Shown here one piece after another: positions 53,361-61,341 of a stretch of 64,000 nt of DNA. Position 1 is the stretch's first letter. Every line of letters starts with the position of its first letter. This DNA comes from Actinomadura rubteroloni. GTDB lineage: Bacteria; Actinomycetota; Actinomycetes; Streptosporangiales; Streptosporangiaceae. The stretch is from NCBI RefSeq assembly GCF_002911665.1, contig NZ_MTBP01000001.1, forward strand, positions 434,001 to 498,000, written 5' to 3'. The notes beneath the pieces are model-generated. The model did not search any database and had not been told where the DNA came from. It worked only from the letters and a program-made list of their open reading frames with translations. A program made the translations under genes and the position numbers.

Positions 53361-54059
53361 ATGCGAATCCCGGTTGCCGTCGCCTGCGCGGCCGTCCTCA
53401 CCCTCGCCACCGCGTGCGAGAGCGGCACGACGGCCACCCCGACCCGGAGCGCCGCGTCCCCCGCCACCAACGGCCTCGACAAGCTCCCCGCCGCGACGGT
53501 CCTCGCCCGCGCGCTCGCCGCGACGCGCGGCGCCGGGTCGCTGCACGTCCACGGGACGACCCGGGACGGCCACGACACCATCCGCCTCGACCTCCGCTTC
53601 GCCGACGAGCGGACGTCGTCCGGCTCGATCACCATCGGACGGCAGCGGATCGACGTCCGCCGGTTCGGCTCGACGCTCTACCTGAGCGGGAACGACGCCT
53701 TCTACGTCTCCGCCGCCGGGAAGGACGGCCCGGAACTCCTGCGCGGGAAGTTCATCAAGGCCAGGGCCACCGCCAAGGACTTCAAGGAAATGGCCGAGAT
53801 GACCAGCCTCCCCGCGCTGGTGGATACCCTGCTGAAGCCCACGGGCGCGGTACGACACGTCGGCGGCATGAAGGTCGCCGGACGGCGGGCCATCGCGATC
53901 GCCGACGAGACCAACAGCATTCTCTACGTCGCGCTGGAAGGCCCGGCGTACGCGCTGCGTCTCGGCAGCAGCGCGGACGGGACGCTCAACTTCGACGGTT
54001 TCGGCAAGCCGATCCGGATCGTCCGGCCCGCCGCGAAGAACGTCGTCTCCGGGGACTGA
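53361..54059 (+). CDS. Lipoprotein (LppX-like beta-sheet fold candidate)
   Basis: A 232-residue protein with a signal peptide and a Cys at ATACES (lipobox-like, TLATAC). The mature part alternates short strands (SSGSITIGRQRIDVRRFGSTLYLSGND; GAVRHVGGMKVAGRRAIAIADETNSILYVALEG), as in LolA/LppX-like lipid-binding lipoproteins of actinobacteria. It is anchored outside the membrane. The gene is convergent with a secretory lipase and ends in a shared terminator; the lipid-carrier role is inference. Confidence 0.75.
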   Translation: MRIPVAVACAAVLTLATACESGTTATPTRSAASPATNGLDKLPAATVLARALAATRGAGSLHVHGTTRDGHDTIRLDLRFADERTSSGSITIGRQRIDVRRFGSTLYLSGNDAFYVSAAGKDGPELLRGKFIKARATAKDFKEMAEMTSLPALVDTLLKPTGAVRHVGGMKVAGRRAIAIADETNSILYVALEGPAYALRLGSSADGTLNFDGFGKPIRIVRPAAKNVVSGD

Positions 54060-54060
54060 C

Positions 54061-54089
54061 GCGTGGGGGGCGGGACCCGCCCCCCACGC
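54061..54089. terminator. Bidirectional terminator
   Basis: GCGTGGGGGGCGG (54061-54073) and CCGCCCCCCACGC (54077-54089) form a perfect 13-bp stem with a 3-nt loop between the convergent lipoprotein and lipase genes. There is no T-run. Confidence 0.7.
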
Positions 54090-54095
54090 GCCGGA

Positions 54096-55337
54096 TCAAG
54101 CGGCGCAGTTGCCCTGCGCCGGCTTGCCCGCGAACCGGTCGGCGAGGAAGGCCATCGAATCCGGCTCGCTCTGCACCATGCCGAGCGCGTGCTCGGCGAA
54201 CAGGTAGGTCTTCCAGGTCACGTTCGCGCCCTTGGCGCACCACTCCTTGTGCAGCGTGTCGGCCTGCTGGAACGGGATGATCTCGTCGAACACGGCCTGC
54301 GCCTGGAACACCGGCGCGGACGGCGCCGTGCCGCCGAGGCGGTTCTCCTTCAGCCGCGCCTGCCAGTCGGGCTGGTCGAGCGGGTTCGTGGTGGTGAAGT
54401 CGCTGATCTTCTTGAAGGCCGTGTTGAACAGCGCGGGAAGGACGTCGACGCTCACCAGGCACAGGTCCTTGGTGTCGGCGAGCAGCTTCTTCCCTGCGTC
54501 GTTGAGGTACTTCTGCAGGTTCAGCTCGGGGTAGGCCGCGTCATAACCGACCGCCGCCATGTACATCAGCGCCGCGAACGGGCCCTGGTCCAGGCTCTTG
54601 GCGACCGCGAGCAGGTCCGCCGGGACGCCGCCCGCCGCCGTCCCCTTCACCTGGAGATCCGGCGCGTACGTCCCGGCGAGCTGCGCGGCCCAGCCGGCGG
54701 ACGTCCCGCCCTGCGAGTAGCCCATGATCCCGACGGGCGCGTCCGCGCCGAGGCCCGTCTCGTCCAGCCGCTCGGCCGCCCGCGCGATGTTGAGGACGGC
54801 CCGTCCCTGCGACTGGCCCACCTCATAGGTGTGCTGGCCGGGCGTCCCGAGCCCCTGCATGTCGGTGATCGCGACGGCCCAGCCGCGGCTGAGCGCGTCC
54901 GCGACGAACAGCGCCTCATAGTCGAGCCCGGTCGCGAGCGTGTAGGACGGCGCGCACGCGTCGCCGAGCCCGCGCGTCCCGACGCCCCACGTGACCAGCG
55001 GACGCTTGCCGCCGCCCGTCCACGCCTTGGTCGGCACGACGACGGTCCCGGACACCGCGATGGGCTCGCCCGTCGCCGACTCAGAGCGGTAAAGCACCTG
55101 CCACGCCTTGGCGTCCCCGAACGTCGGGTACTGCGACTGCCGCGACCGAATAACATCACCCGGCTTGCCCTGCGGCAGCGGAGACGGCGGCGTATAGAAC
55201 GCGTCCTGGGCCGGCGGCGTGACGTCGGCAGGCGCCGCCTGCGCGGTCCCCTGGAGAGCGGTCGCCGCGATGGCGACGCCGACACAGGAGCCCAGCACCG
55301 ACCGCACGACGCGGCGAAGACTGGTGGACATCGACAT
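54096..55337 (-). CDS. Secretory lipase (LIP family)
   Basis: A 413-residue secreted protein from ATG 55337 (AAGGG upstream; ATGs at 55331 and 55352 are also in frame). Signal peptide with Arg pair and Ala-X-Ala end (TAQAAP). The middle shows LVTWGVGTRGLGDACAPSY and AVAITDMQGLGTPG, then nucleophile elbow GIMGYSQGGTSAGWAAQ with Ser in GYSQGG. The pattern and length fit secretory lipases of the Candida lipase A type. Likely hydrolyses extracellular lipids. It is convergent with the LppX-like lipoprotein gene, which suits a lipid-handling pair. Confidence 0.85.
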   Translation of the reverse strand: MSMSTSLRRVVRSVLGSCVGVAIAATALQGTAQAAPADVTPPAQDAFYTPPSPLPQGKPGDVIRSRQSQYPTFGDAKAWQVLYRSESATGEPIAVSGTVVVPTKAWTGGGKRPLVTWGVGTRGLGDACAPSYTLATGLDYEALFVADALSRGWAVAITDMQGLGTPGQHTYEVGQSQGRAVLNIARAAERLDETGLGADAPVGIMGYSQGGTSAGWAAQLAGTYAPDLQVKGTAAGGVPADLLAVAKSLDQGPFAALMYMAAVGYDAAYPELNLQKYLNDAGKKLLADTKDLCLVSVDVLPALFNTAFKKISDFTTTNPLDQPDWQARLKENRLGGTAPSAPVFQAQAVFDEIIPFQQADTLHKEWCAKGANVTWKTYLFAEHALGMVQSEPDSMAFLADRFAGKPAQGNCAA

Positions 55338-55935
55338 GGAACCCTTCGTCATCCCCCGACACCGCCCGGATGACGGCCACGCAACACTAGAGTAAGTGGA
55401 CACTGATTCCAATAACTCGGACACACAACTCCCGCGCCCCACTTTGTGCCCCAAGTCACACCAAAGACCCTGACACCGTACTTCTGAACGCGTCTACCAC
55501 GGCACGTCGGGGCCGTAGCGATCGCAGGAACCGAGGGCCTGACCCACCCGCCTGAACTTCCAGGACGTCCACCATGGCCGGAACCTTCGACCCCACGCCG
55601 AGCTGCCTCGGGTCGACGAGCAGCTCGGTATGCCCGTCCCCCGGCACAAGGCGGACGCCGCCGGGAACAGTGCGGACCTTTTCGGACAGTACGCAACCGC
55701 ACTGCTAATGCGGTTTGGGTTTCACGCCCCTCCACCGAAGACCCCGTTGGCCACGCGGCGGTTAGCAAGTCGAGCGACAAGTGGCCGCAGCAATCGAGCG
55801 CCATGCGGCCAGCGCTGGGGCCCGGGCTTGACCGAGTTCGGCAAGATGCTCGCCCAGAGTAATCGGGCTGTCGGCGGCCAGCCGCCAACTTGCTCTTAAA
55901 GCCGGCAACCTTCTGCGGCCGTACGCCGTTTTCGA
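55338..55935. other. Gene-poor region with tRNA-derived segment and short frames
   Basis: No convincing gene. A 63-codon minus frame (55456-55647, GTG start) has even codon use but no recognised product. 55697-55721 copies tRNA-Ser anticodon-stem sequence. GTTAGCAA lies at 55761. A TTGGGGCACAAAGTGGGGC-like stretch is near 55440-55460 (minus reading). The mosaic suggests traces of integration events. Confidence 0.5.
55697..55728 (+). repeat. Partial tRNA-Ser(GCT) duplication
   Basis: CCGCACTGCTAATGCGGTTTGGGTT (25 nt) matches the anticodon stem-loop and variable arm of the intact tRNA-Ser gene at 59562-59650, then TCACGCCC continues with one extra T. It lies on the plus strand, whereas the intact tRNA is on the minus strand, so the copies are inverted. 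Confidence 0.8.
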
Positions 55936-55977
55936 CCGAAGGGATCGCCCGTCCGGGCGAACGAACGATCCCTTCGG
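55936..55977 (-). terminator. Terminator of 56002-57276 gene
   Basis: CCGAAGGGATCG (55936-55947) and CGATCCCTTCGG (55966-55977) form a perfect 12-bp stem. The loop contains a second small palindrome (CGCCCGTCCGGGCG). It is 25 bp beyond the minus-strand stop. No T-run. Confidence 0.65.
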
Positions 55978-56001
55978 TGTCGTCCAATGAAAGCTTCGCC
56001 G

Positions 56002-57276
56002 TTAGGACGCGGCTTCCACGAAAAGCTCGGTCTGACTGCGCGACCCTCCCAGAATGGAAGCCGTCACGGTCGCGAACGCGAAGTCGGTCACCGGCGACGT
56101 GGTGCCTTGGAAGGTCACCGAGGACTGCCCGGCCGGAATGGTCACCTCGGCGGGGAGTTGGACCGCCGGGTTATCGCTGTCGAGCCGGACCGTGACAGGG
56201 CTGCTCGTCGTCGTCCCCAGGCGGACCGTGCCCTCGAACGGTTCCCCGCCGGTGACCAACATGGGCTCGATATCGAGTCCGATGATGCCAGGCCGGACGC
56301 GGACGGTCTGGCTCCGGCTTCCCACGCCCTCGATGTTCGCCGTCACAGTGACATTGCCGTCGATGTTGGACGGCATCGACACCGGAACCTGAAACGTGCC
56401 CGTGGTGCCTTCCGCGAGCTGCATCGGCTGATGCGGTTCCGCGAGCTTCGGGTCGTCGGAACTGAAAGTGACCTTGATGCCACCGTGCGGCACAGGATTC
56501 GGAAGGTACAGGGCCATAGTGTCGTAGACTCCGCCGTACGCCTCGGCCGATCCGGTGAAGCTCCAGTTACCGGGATCGTAGTTCCAGGCGAGAAGCTTTA
56601 TGGCACCGGTGAGGCTCTGCCCTTCGACCTTCGCCGTCACGGTGACGTCCGCGTCGGTCGGGATGCGCGAGCTCGTCGGCCGAGGAACATTCATGCCGAG
56701 GGCGCCCTGCGGGATGGTGATGCTCGCCGGGAGCTGGAGGGCCGGGTTGTCGCTCTCCAGCTCGACGACCATCCCTCCCGCGGGTGCCGTGCCGTTCAGC
56801 CCGACAGTGATGAACGGGTTATCGCCGCTGACGATCGCCGAATGGCCGCCAAAGTCAATGAACTTCAGGCCGGGCTGCAACGTGAGCGGCCCGGACAACG
56901 TCCGATCCCGCAGTTTCGCGGTCAGCGAGATGCTGAGCTCGCCGTAGATGTAGTCCGGCTGGTGCGTCCGGATGGGAAAGGTCGTCTCCGTCGCTCCAGC
57001 CGGAACCACCACCTTGTCCGGCACACTCACCCAGGACGAGTCCGCGGACGTCATCGCCACGACGAGCGGGACCGGTGACTTGCAGCTCACCTTGACGGTG
57101 CCCTGGGTCTCACCACCCGAATGGATCTTCTTGTCTGGCAGGTCGAGCGACCTGAGCCAGGGACCACAGGCGGTCAGTGACGTATCGGCGGCCGCAGGCG
57201 CCGCGAATCCGGAGACAGCGAGGATGAGCGCGACGAGGACACTGAAAGCCGCCCTCCATCCACCTGGACGATCCAT
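56002..57276 (-). CDS. Secreted protein with Ig-like beta-sandwich repeats
   Basis: A 424-residue protein with a signal peptide (AAFSVLVALILAVSGFAAPAAAD). The mature part is made of four or five repeats of about 85 residues with recurring features: VELESDNPALQLPASITIPQG, then VRLDSDNPAVQLPAEVTIPAGQSSV, and VTVTANIEGVGSRS. Each repeat resembles an Ig-like or invasin-type domain. Secreted and probably cell-surface or matrix-associated; ligand unknown. It is divergent from another secreted beta-sandwich protein with 607 bp between starts. Confidence 0.8.
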   Translation of the reverse strand: MDRPGGWRAAFSVLVALILAVSGFAAPAAADTSLTACGPWLRSLDLPDKKIHSGGETQGTVKVSCKSPVPLVVAMTSADSSWVSVPDKVVVPAGATETTFPIRTHQPDYIYGELSISLTAKLRDRTLSGPLTLQPGLKFIDFGGHSAIVSGDNPFITVGLNGTAPAGGMVVELESDNPALQLPASITIPQGALGMNVPRPTSSRIPTDADVTVTAKVEGQSLTGAIKLLAWNYDPGNWSFTGSAEAYGGVYDTMALYLPNPVPHGGIKVTFSSDDPKLAEPHQPMQLAEGTTGTFQVPVSMPSNIDGNVTVTANIEGVGSRSQTVRVRPGIIGLDIEPMLVTGGEPFEGTVRLGTTTSSPVTVRLDSDNPAVQLPAEVTIPAGQSSVTFQGTTSPVTDFAFATVTASILGGSRSQTELFVEAAS

Positions 57277-57356
57277 GGGCAGCACTCTTTTCGTATAGCT
57301 GTGAACAGGGCAAACCAAGATCATAAAGTGCCGGGCCGCGCGCCCGCATCACACTT

Positions 57357-57791
57357 TCATGAAGATCGAGCGCGACGGCCGACGCCCGCGCGGACGACTG
57401 TGCGCCGCACGGCAGACCAGATCCTGACGCCCGCCTCGATTCCTCGATTGCCTCCGCGCAGGAGGCCTTCCAGCCACCGCCCGCCCGACGCCCGGACACC
57501 TTCATGGCGCCCCGGTATTTCCAGCGCAAGTGGACCGAACAGCTTCGATCCGAGCAGCGAGACTGTTACCTGGACACAGCCCGGATGCGGCCGGTCGCAG
57601 TGCCGAGTGGCGACCAGCGCCAGCCCGCACGGCTCCCCGCCCCAAAGATGACGCATCCGCACGGAAGCCACGTCTAGCCACCCAGGTTCGCCGGGGCCTT
57701 CGGACGGTCCATGAGGACCGGGTTTGGCGGCCTGTTCCCCGTCGTCGGCGACACCGCCCATGGCGTAGATCACCGCCAGGTGCGGCCCCAT
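57357..57791 (-). CDS. Doubtful ORF
   Basis: A 144-codon minus frame (ATG 57791) in the 607-bp gap between the two divergent secreted-protein genes. Codon bias is moderate, without an RBS, and no motif is visible (HLWGGEPCGLALVATRHCDRPHPGC). Could be spurious. Otherwise the gap holds nothing recognisable. Confidence 0.3.
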   Translation of the reverse strand: MGPHLAVIYAMGGVADDGEQAAKPGPHGPSEGPGEPGWLDVASVRMRHLWGGEPCGLALVATRHCDRPHPGCVQVTVSLLGSKLFGPLALEIPGRHEGVRASGGRWLEGLLRGGNRGIEAGVRIWSAVRRTVVRAGVGRRARSS

Positions 57792-57883
57792 GAAGATCAC
57801 AATCGGGTTTCGGGAAGCAACCTGATTCCCAGGCGCGGCGTCCTGATCAACGCTGACTATTGCCTTCACCCATAGGGACACTC

Positions 57884-59239
57884 GTGCTTCGTATCGCCAC
57901 CATCGGGATGGCGGCCGCGCTCTTCGTCGGCACACTGACGGCCACTCCCGCCCTCGCCGACGGAACGGCGTCCATCGTGCTCGCCGCTCAGGCCGCCTCC
58001 GTCGACCCCGACCACCCCACGACCACCATCACCGGGAAGGTCGTCGCCGCGGACGGATCCCCCGCCGCGAGCATCCCGGTCGACCTGTCCACGAACACCG
58101 GATGGGGCTCGGTCACCGACGCCACCACCGACGCCGACGGCGCTTTCACCGCGACGCTGAGTCCCAACGGGGAGAGCGACTCGGTAACCGTCTGGGCCGA
58201 TGTGCCGTCCCTGGGGATCCACTCCGAGATGGTGGCCGTCCAGGTCGTCCACGGAGAGACGCAGACGACCCTGCTCGCGAGCCGAACCGACCTGGACGAG
58301 GGCCAGCCCCTCACCCTCAGCGGTCAGGTCACCTACCAGGGCAGGCCGCTGTCCGGACGGGCCGTCTTCATCGACCCCGCCGTCGACCCGTCCCGCTGCA
58401 CCTCGCCCATGTACACCTTCCGGGCCAACACGGACGCCGAAGGCCGGTTCAGCACCACCATCAAGCCGTCCTGCACCGCGACCTACGTCGCGCGGACACC
58501 CGCCGCCGGTTTTTACGAAGGCTCCACGACGACCCTTCCCGCGGTCAGCGTCCGGCCGGCCACGACGACCTCACTGTCGGCGACCATGGACGCCTACGGA
58601 CGTTTCCAGGCGCAGGGCGCCCTGTACGCGGCTTCCGCCGGCGGGGACGTGAACGGCAAGCAGGTGCTCCTCGAATACTCCCCCGACGGCCGCACAGGCT
58701 GGCAGACAATCCGCCGGATGAAGACCAGCCAGGGGCAGTTCAGCGCCTCGTTCACCGTGAACACGTCCGGCTACTGGCGAGCTCGCTTCGCCGGGGACAC
58801 CGCCGCGGCCCCCTCCGTCAGCCCCGTGCGCAAGACGTGGCGATGGTCGACCTCGATGAGCAAGCTGAAGGCGTCCCCGACCAGGGTCCGCAAGAACCAC
58901 TACATCACCGTCTCCGGAACACTGAGCCGCTACTACAGCAGCAAAAAGCGTTTCGGCGCGTTCCCCGGCCAGAAGGTGCGCATCATCTTCCGGTTCCGCG
59001 GCAAGAAGACCTGGTACCACGTCAAGTGGGTGAAGACCGACAGCAAGGGCCGCTACAAGGCCAAGGTCCGCGCCTACGGCAACGGCTACTTCGCCGCCAC
59101 TTTCGCAGGCACCAGCGACACGTGGGCCGCCGGCACGCCCAATGACGCCCGCGTCACCACCTACGCCGTCCCGTCCCCTGGCGGCCGGTCCGGACCGCCG
59201 CCCATCATGACCGTCCTCCCGTGGCGAGACCACCAGTAG
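57884..59239 (+). CDS. Secreted beta-sandwich protein with carboxypeptidase-regulatory-like domains
   Basis: About 451 residues from GTG 57884; TTG 57860 is in frame and would add eight residues. Signal peptide: LRIATIGMAAALFVGTLTATPALAD. Then GKVVAADGSPAASIPVDLSTNTGWGSVTDATTDADGAF, a carboxypeptidase-regulatory-like domain, followed by further beta-sandwich units and a Lys/Tyr/Trp-rich C-terminal part (YYSSKKRFGAFPGQKVRIIFRFRGKKTWYHVKW), common in actinobacterial surface proteins. It is divergent from the other secreted protein. Ligand and role unknown. Confidence 0.75.
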   Translation: MLRIATIGMAAALFVGTLTATPALADGTASIVLAAQAASVDPDHPTTTITGKVVAADGSPAASIPVDLSTNTGWGSVTDATTDADGAFTATLSPNGESDSVTVWADVPSLGIHSEMVAVQVVHGETQTTLLASRTDLDEGQPLTLSGQVTYQGRPLSGRAVFIDPAVDPSRCTSPMYTFRANTDAEGRFSTTIKPSCTATYVARTPAAGFYEGSTTTLPAVSVRPATTTSLSATMDAYGRFQAQGALYAASAGGDVNGKQVLLEYSPDGRTGWQTIRRMKTSQGQFSASFTVNTSGYWRARFAGDTAAAPSVSPVRKTWRWSTSMSKLKASPTRVRKNHYITVSGTLSRYYSSKKRFGAFPGQKVRIIFRFRGKKTWYHVKWVKTDSKGRYKAKVRAYGNGYFAATFAGTSDTWAAGTPNDARVTTYAVPSPGGRSGPPPIMTVLPWRDHQ

Positions 59240-59261
59240 CCATCACGCCAGGTCACAACCG

Positions 59262-59313
59262 CCGCCGACCGGTGGGGGACATCCCATCCTCCACCGGTCG
59301 GCGGCCGGTTTTT
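59262..59313 (+). terminator. Terminator after secreted-protein gene
   Basis: CCGCCGACCGGTGG (59262-59275) and CCACCGGTCGGCGG (59291-59304) form a perfect 14-bp stem followed by CCGGTTTTT. It is 22 bp after the stop. Confidence 0.88.
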
Positions 59314-59561
59314 AGCCCACAAGCATTCCGCGTCCTGGCCGTCTGCGCGCCCGGCCGATCAGGGTGCGCTACGTATCGCGGTCGATGAACAGTTCGGGCC
59401 GCCAGGGACTCTGACCTGGGCTCGGTGACACCGCCACGACGTCTCGTGCTCACGGGCCAGGGCAGCGGCCGAACGACACACTCGAACCTGCAACACCGCT
59501 TGATGGTCCAGTAGTGCGCCAGCGGGGTTGCGTTGAAACCACAACCCCGCTGGTAGATGTG

Positions 59562-59650
59562 CGGAGGATCGGGGATTTGAACCCCGGATGGGCGTGAACC
59601 CAAACCGCATTAGCAGTGCGGCGCCATAGACCGGACTAGGCGAATCCTCC
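59562..59650 (-). tRNA. tRNA-Ser (GCT)
   Basis: On the minus strand: acceptor GGAGGAT/ATCCTCC, anticodon stem CCGCA/TGCGG with loop CTGCTAA giving anticodon GCT, a long variable arm as in class II tRNA, and TTCAAATC T-loop. No CCA is encoded. A partial copy of its anticodon arm and variable arm lies at 55697 in inverted orientation. Confidence 0.95.
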
Positions 59651-59769
59651 AGTTGCAGCCCGTGGGCTCAGCACAGGCTACCGGTACGCGCGGCAACCGG
59701 CAAAGCGCGTTTCGGGAGGCAGGCGACACCGGCCCCGGCCGCTCCCGGCCGGGGCCGGCCGGCGCGGGC

Positions 59770-60225
59770 TCAGGAGCCGAACCGGAACCCTGTTCCGCTG
59801 AACCCGCAGGCCCGGCCGAGGTCCTGGGCGTGCTGCTGCATCTGGCCGAGCGACTGAAGCCCGCTCGTCCCACCGGACAGGTTGCCCGACCCGAGGCTCC
59901 GCAGCGTGCTGGCAGTGCTCTCCAGGTCGGTGGCGAAAGCGCCCGCCGCGGACTGGACGTCCCCGCCGGCGTCCTGCCCGGCGCTGCGGATCTTGGCGGC
60001 CGCGTCCGAGTACTTCTGCGCGTTCGCCGTGGCGCTGGCGGTCGGGTTGCTGAGGTCGGGCGTGCTGACGGTCGTCAGCGACCGGAGCGTCGACTCGATG
60101 CTGTTGCACGCGGACTTCTTGGCACCGCCGCCGGTGACGGAGTCGATCGGCCCGCAGGCCGTGGCGCCGAGCACGGCACCGCCGACCATGACGGCGCCGA
60201 CCAGCGAGCTGGCGGACAAGCGCAT
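59770..60225 (-). CDS. Small lipoprotein
   Basis: A 151-residue protein from ATG 60225 (GGAGA upstream). Signal peptide with VMVGGAVLGATAC, with Cys as likely lipid site, though Ala at -3 is not ideal. The mature part is small and helical (SIESTLRSLTTVSTPDLS; DLESTASTLRSLGSGNLSGG), Ser/Thr/Gln-rich, suggesting a helical bundle. No family recognised. It lies between two tRNA genes. Confidence 0.65.
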   Translation of the reverse strand: MRLSASSLVGAVMVGGAVLGATACGPIDSVTGGGAKKSACNSIESTLRSLTTVSTPDLSNPTASATANAQKYSDAAAKIRSAGQDAGGDVQSAAGAFATDLESTASTLRSLGSGNLSGGTSGLQSLGQMQQHAQDLGRACGFSGTGFRFGS

Positions 60226-60477
60226 GGGAGTCTCCTTGCATGGGGGGTCGGGACGTCGGACGAGACTAGACGGTGACCGTCGATCCCGTCGCGAATACCC
60301 CTTCGGCGCTAAAACTTCGCAGACGGTTCCATCTCCCGGGCCCCACCCACATGGCTCGCCCTCCCACCGCGATGCCCTACACTGGTGGACGTCGCCACGC
60401 AGACCGGACGGCCCGGACACCATTACCGAGCCTGCTAGACTCGCCGTCGCGACACACCTCCCGGCCCACCGGGACGA

Positions 60478-60550
60478 GCACCCGTAGCTCAACGGATAGA
60501 GCATCTGACTACGGATCAGAAGGTTAGGGGTTCGAATCCCTTCGGGTGCA
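60478..60550 (+). tRNA. tRNA-Arg (ACG)
   Basis: A 73-nt gene: acceptor GCACCCG/CGGGTGC, discriminator A at 60550, anticodon stem TCTGA/TCAGA with loop CTACGGA giving ACG. T-arm TTCGAATCC. CCA is not encoded. An integrase remnant follows on the opposite strand, so its 3' end is a likely attachment site. Confidence 0.96.
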
Positions 60551-60558
60551 CCCAGGTC

Positions 60559-60592
60559 AAAGGCCCCTTGCGATCATCGCAGGGGCCTTTTT
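60559..60592 (+). terminator. Terminator after tRNA-Arg
   Basis: AAAGGCCCC...GCG and CGC...GGGGCCTTT(TT) form a hairpin with small bulge, followed by a T-run. It ends nine bp after the tRNA. Confidence 0.85.
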
Positions 60593-60610
60593 GCTAACGG
60601 GTTTGCTAAC
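60592..60610 (-). repeat. Paired GTTAGCA motif (inverted strand)
   Basis: TGCTAAC at 60592-60598 and 60604-60610, i.e. GTTAGCA twice on the minus strand, 12 bp apart. A similar pair on the plus strand lies at 29933-29950. It sits between the terminator and the integrase remnant stop. Confidence 0.4.
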
Positions 60611-60619
60611 AGCCGTTTC

Positions 60620-60945
60620 TCAGGCGGCACCGTCCACGCGCTTGGCGAAGCCCTCGGCCGCTTCGGCGAGCTGTTCGTTGATGACGTGGGCGTAGACCCT
60701 CAGCGTGATCGAGGGATCGGCATGGCCCAGCCTCGCAGCGACGATGTGAACCGGGACGCCCTCAGGAGCAGCGTCGTCGCGTGGACATGGCGCAGGTCGT
60801 GAAGACGTACGTGCGGGAGCGGCTTCGTCCTTTCCTCGAGCTTCCCGTTGTGGCCCTTGTGATCAGTCCCGTCATGAATGAGCAGACCGTGTCCGGAGAA
60901 CCGGCACGCCCCACGCCGCGAGCCCCAGTTTCATGACGCTGCATT
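60620..60945 (-). pseudogene. Tyrosine-recombinase (integrase) C-terminal remnant
   Basis: Across frames one reads GHGLLIHDGTDHKGHNGKL, LHDLRHVHATTLLL, then LGHADPSITLRVYAHVINEQL and stop. HDLRH holds the catalytic Arg-box His/Arg, LGHADPS the second His, and VYAHV the nucleophilic Tyr. A frameshift lies between TTLLL and GVPVHIVAARLGH (near 60760), and another near 60895. The N-terminal half is missing. Its 3' end faces tRNA-Arg. It is a decayed integrase of a tRNA-targeted integrative element (AICE or phage type). Confidence 0.8.
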
Positions 60946-61068
60946 TAGAGCGGCCAAGGCAACTCCCTGTTCGATCTCGTCGGCATGATGTGGTCGACGT
61001 GACTCGGGGGTCGGCACGTTGACCGTGCCCGACGGCGAAAGGGGAGTCTCTCTGCCGCACAGCCCAGG

Positions 61069-61239
61069 TCAGGGGGTTGGCGGGCGTCCGGTCCACGAGT
61101 TTCCAGAGGCTGTGGGATCGGGGCTGGTCCAGTATTCGATGGTCGCGGTGATGAATTCGTCGGCGGACAGGTGGCCGTCTCCGTCGAGGTCGAGGTGGGA
61201 GAACGCTCCGGCTGCTTCGGTGTCGCTGATCGCCGTCAC
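61069..61239 (-). pseudogene. EF-hand fragment
   Basis: A 56-codon frame (GTG 61239, GGA upstream) with one complete EF-hand loop: DLDGDGHLSADE. The continuation EYWTSPDPTASGNSW matches the C-terminal end of calerythrin-like EF-hand proteins such as the intact gene at 63091. It could be a short EF-hand protein, but more likely the 3' end of a degraded gene. Confidence 0.45.
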
Positions 61240-61341
61240 TCCTCATCCGGCGGCTGGGGCCAAGATCCGGCGTATCTGTGGAGGCAACGGTCGTGTCGCT
61301 GGGAGGCGCCTCGTTCGCTCGGCCTCGGCTGCTGCGGTTGG

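Noticed and set aside
55697..59650. tRNA-Ser and its fragment as the two ends of an integrated element
   Set aside because: The two copies are inverted. Site-specific integration gives direct repeats, so they cannot be simple attL/attR of one element.
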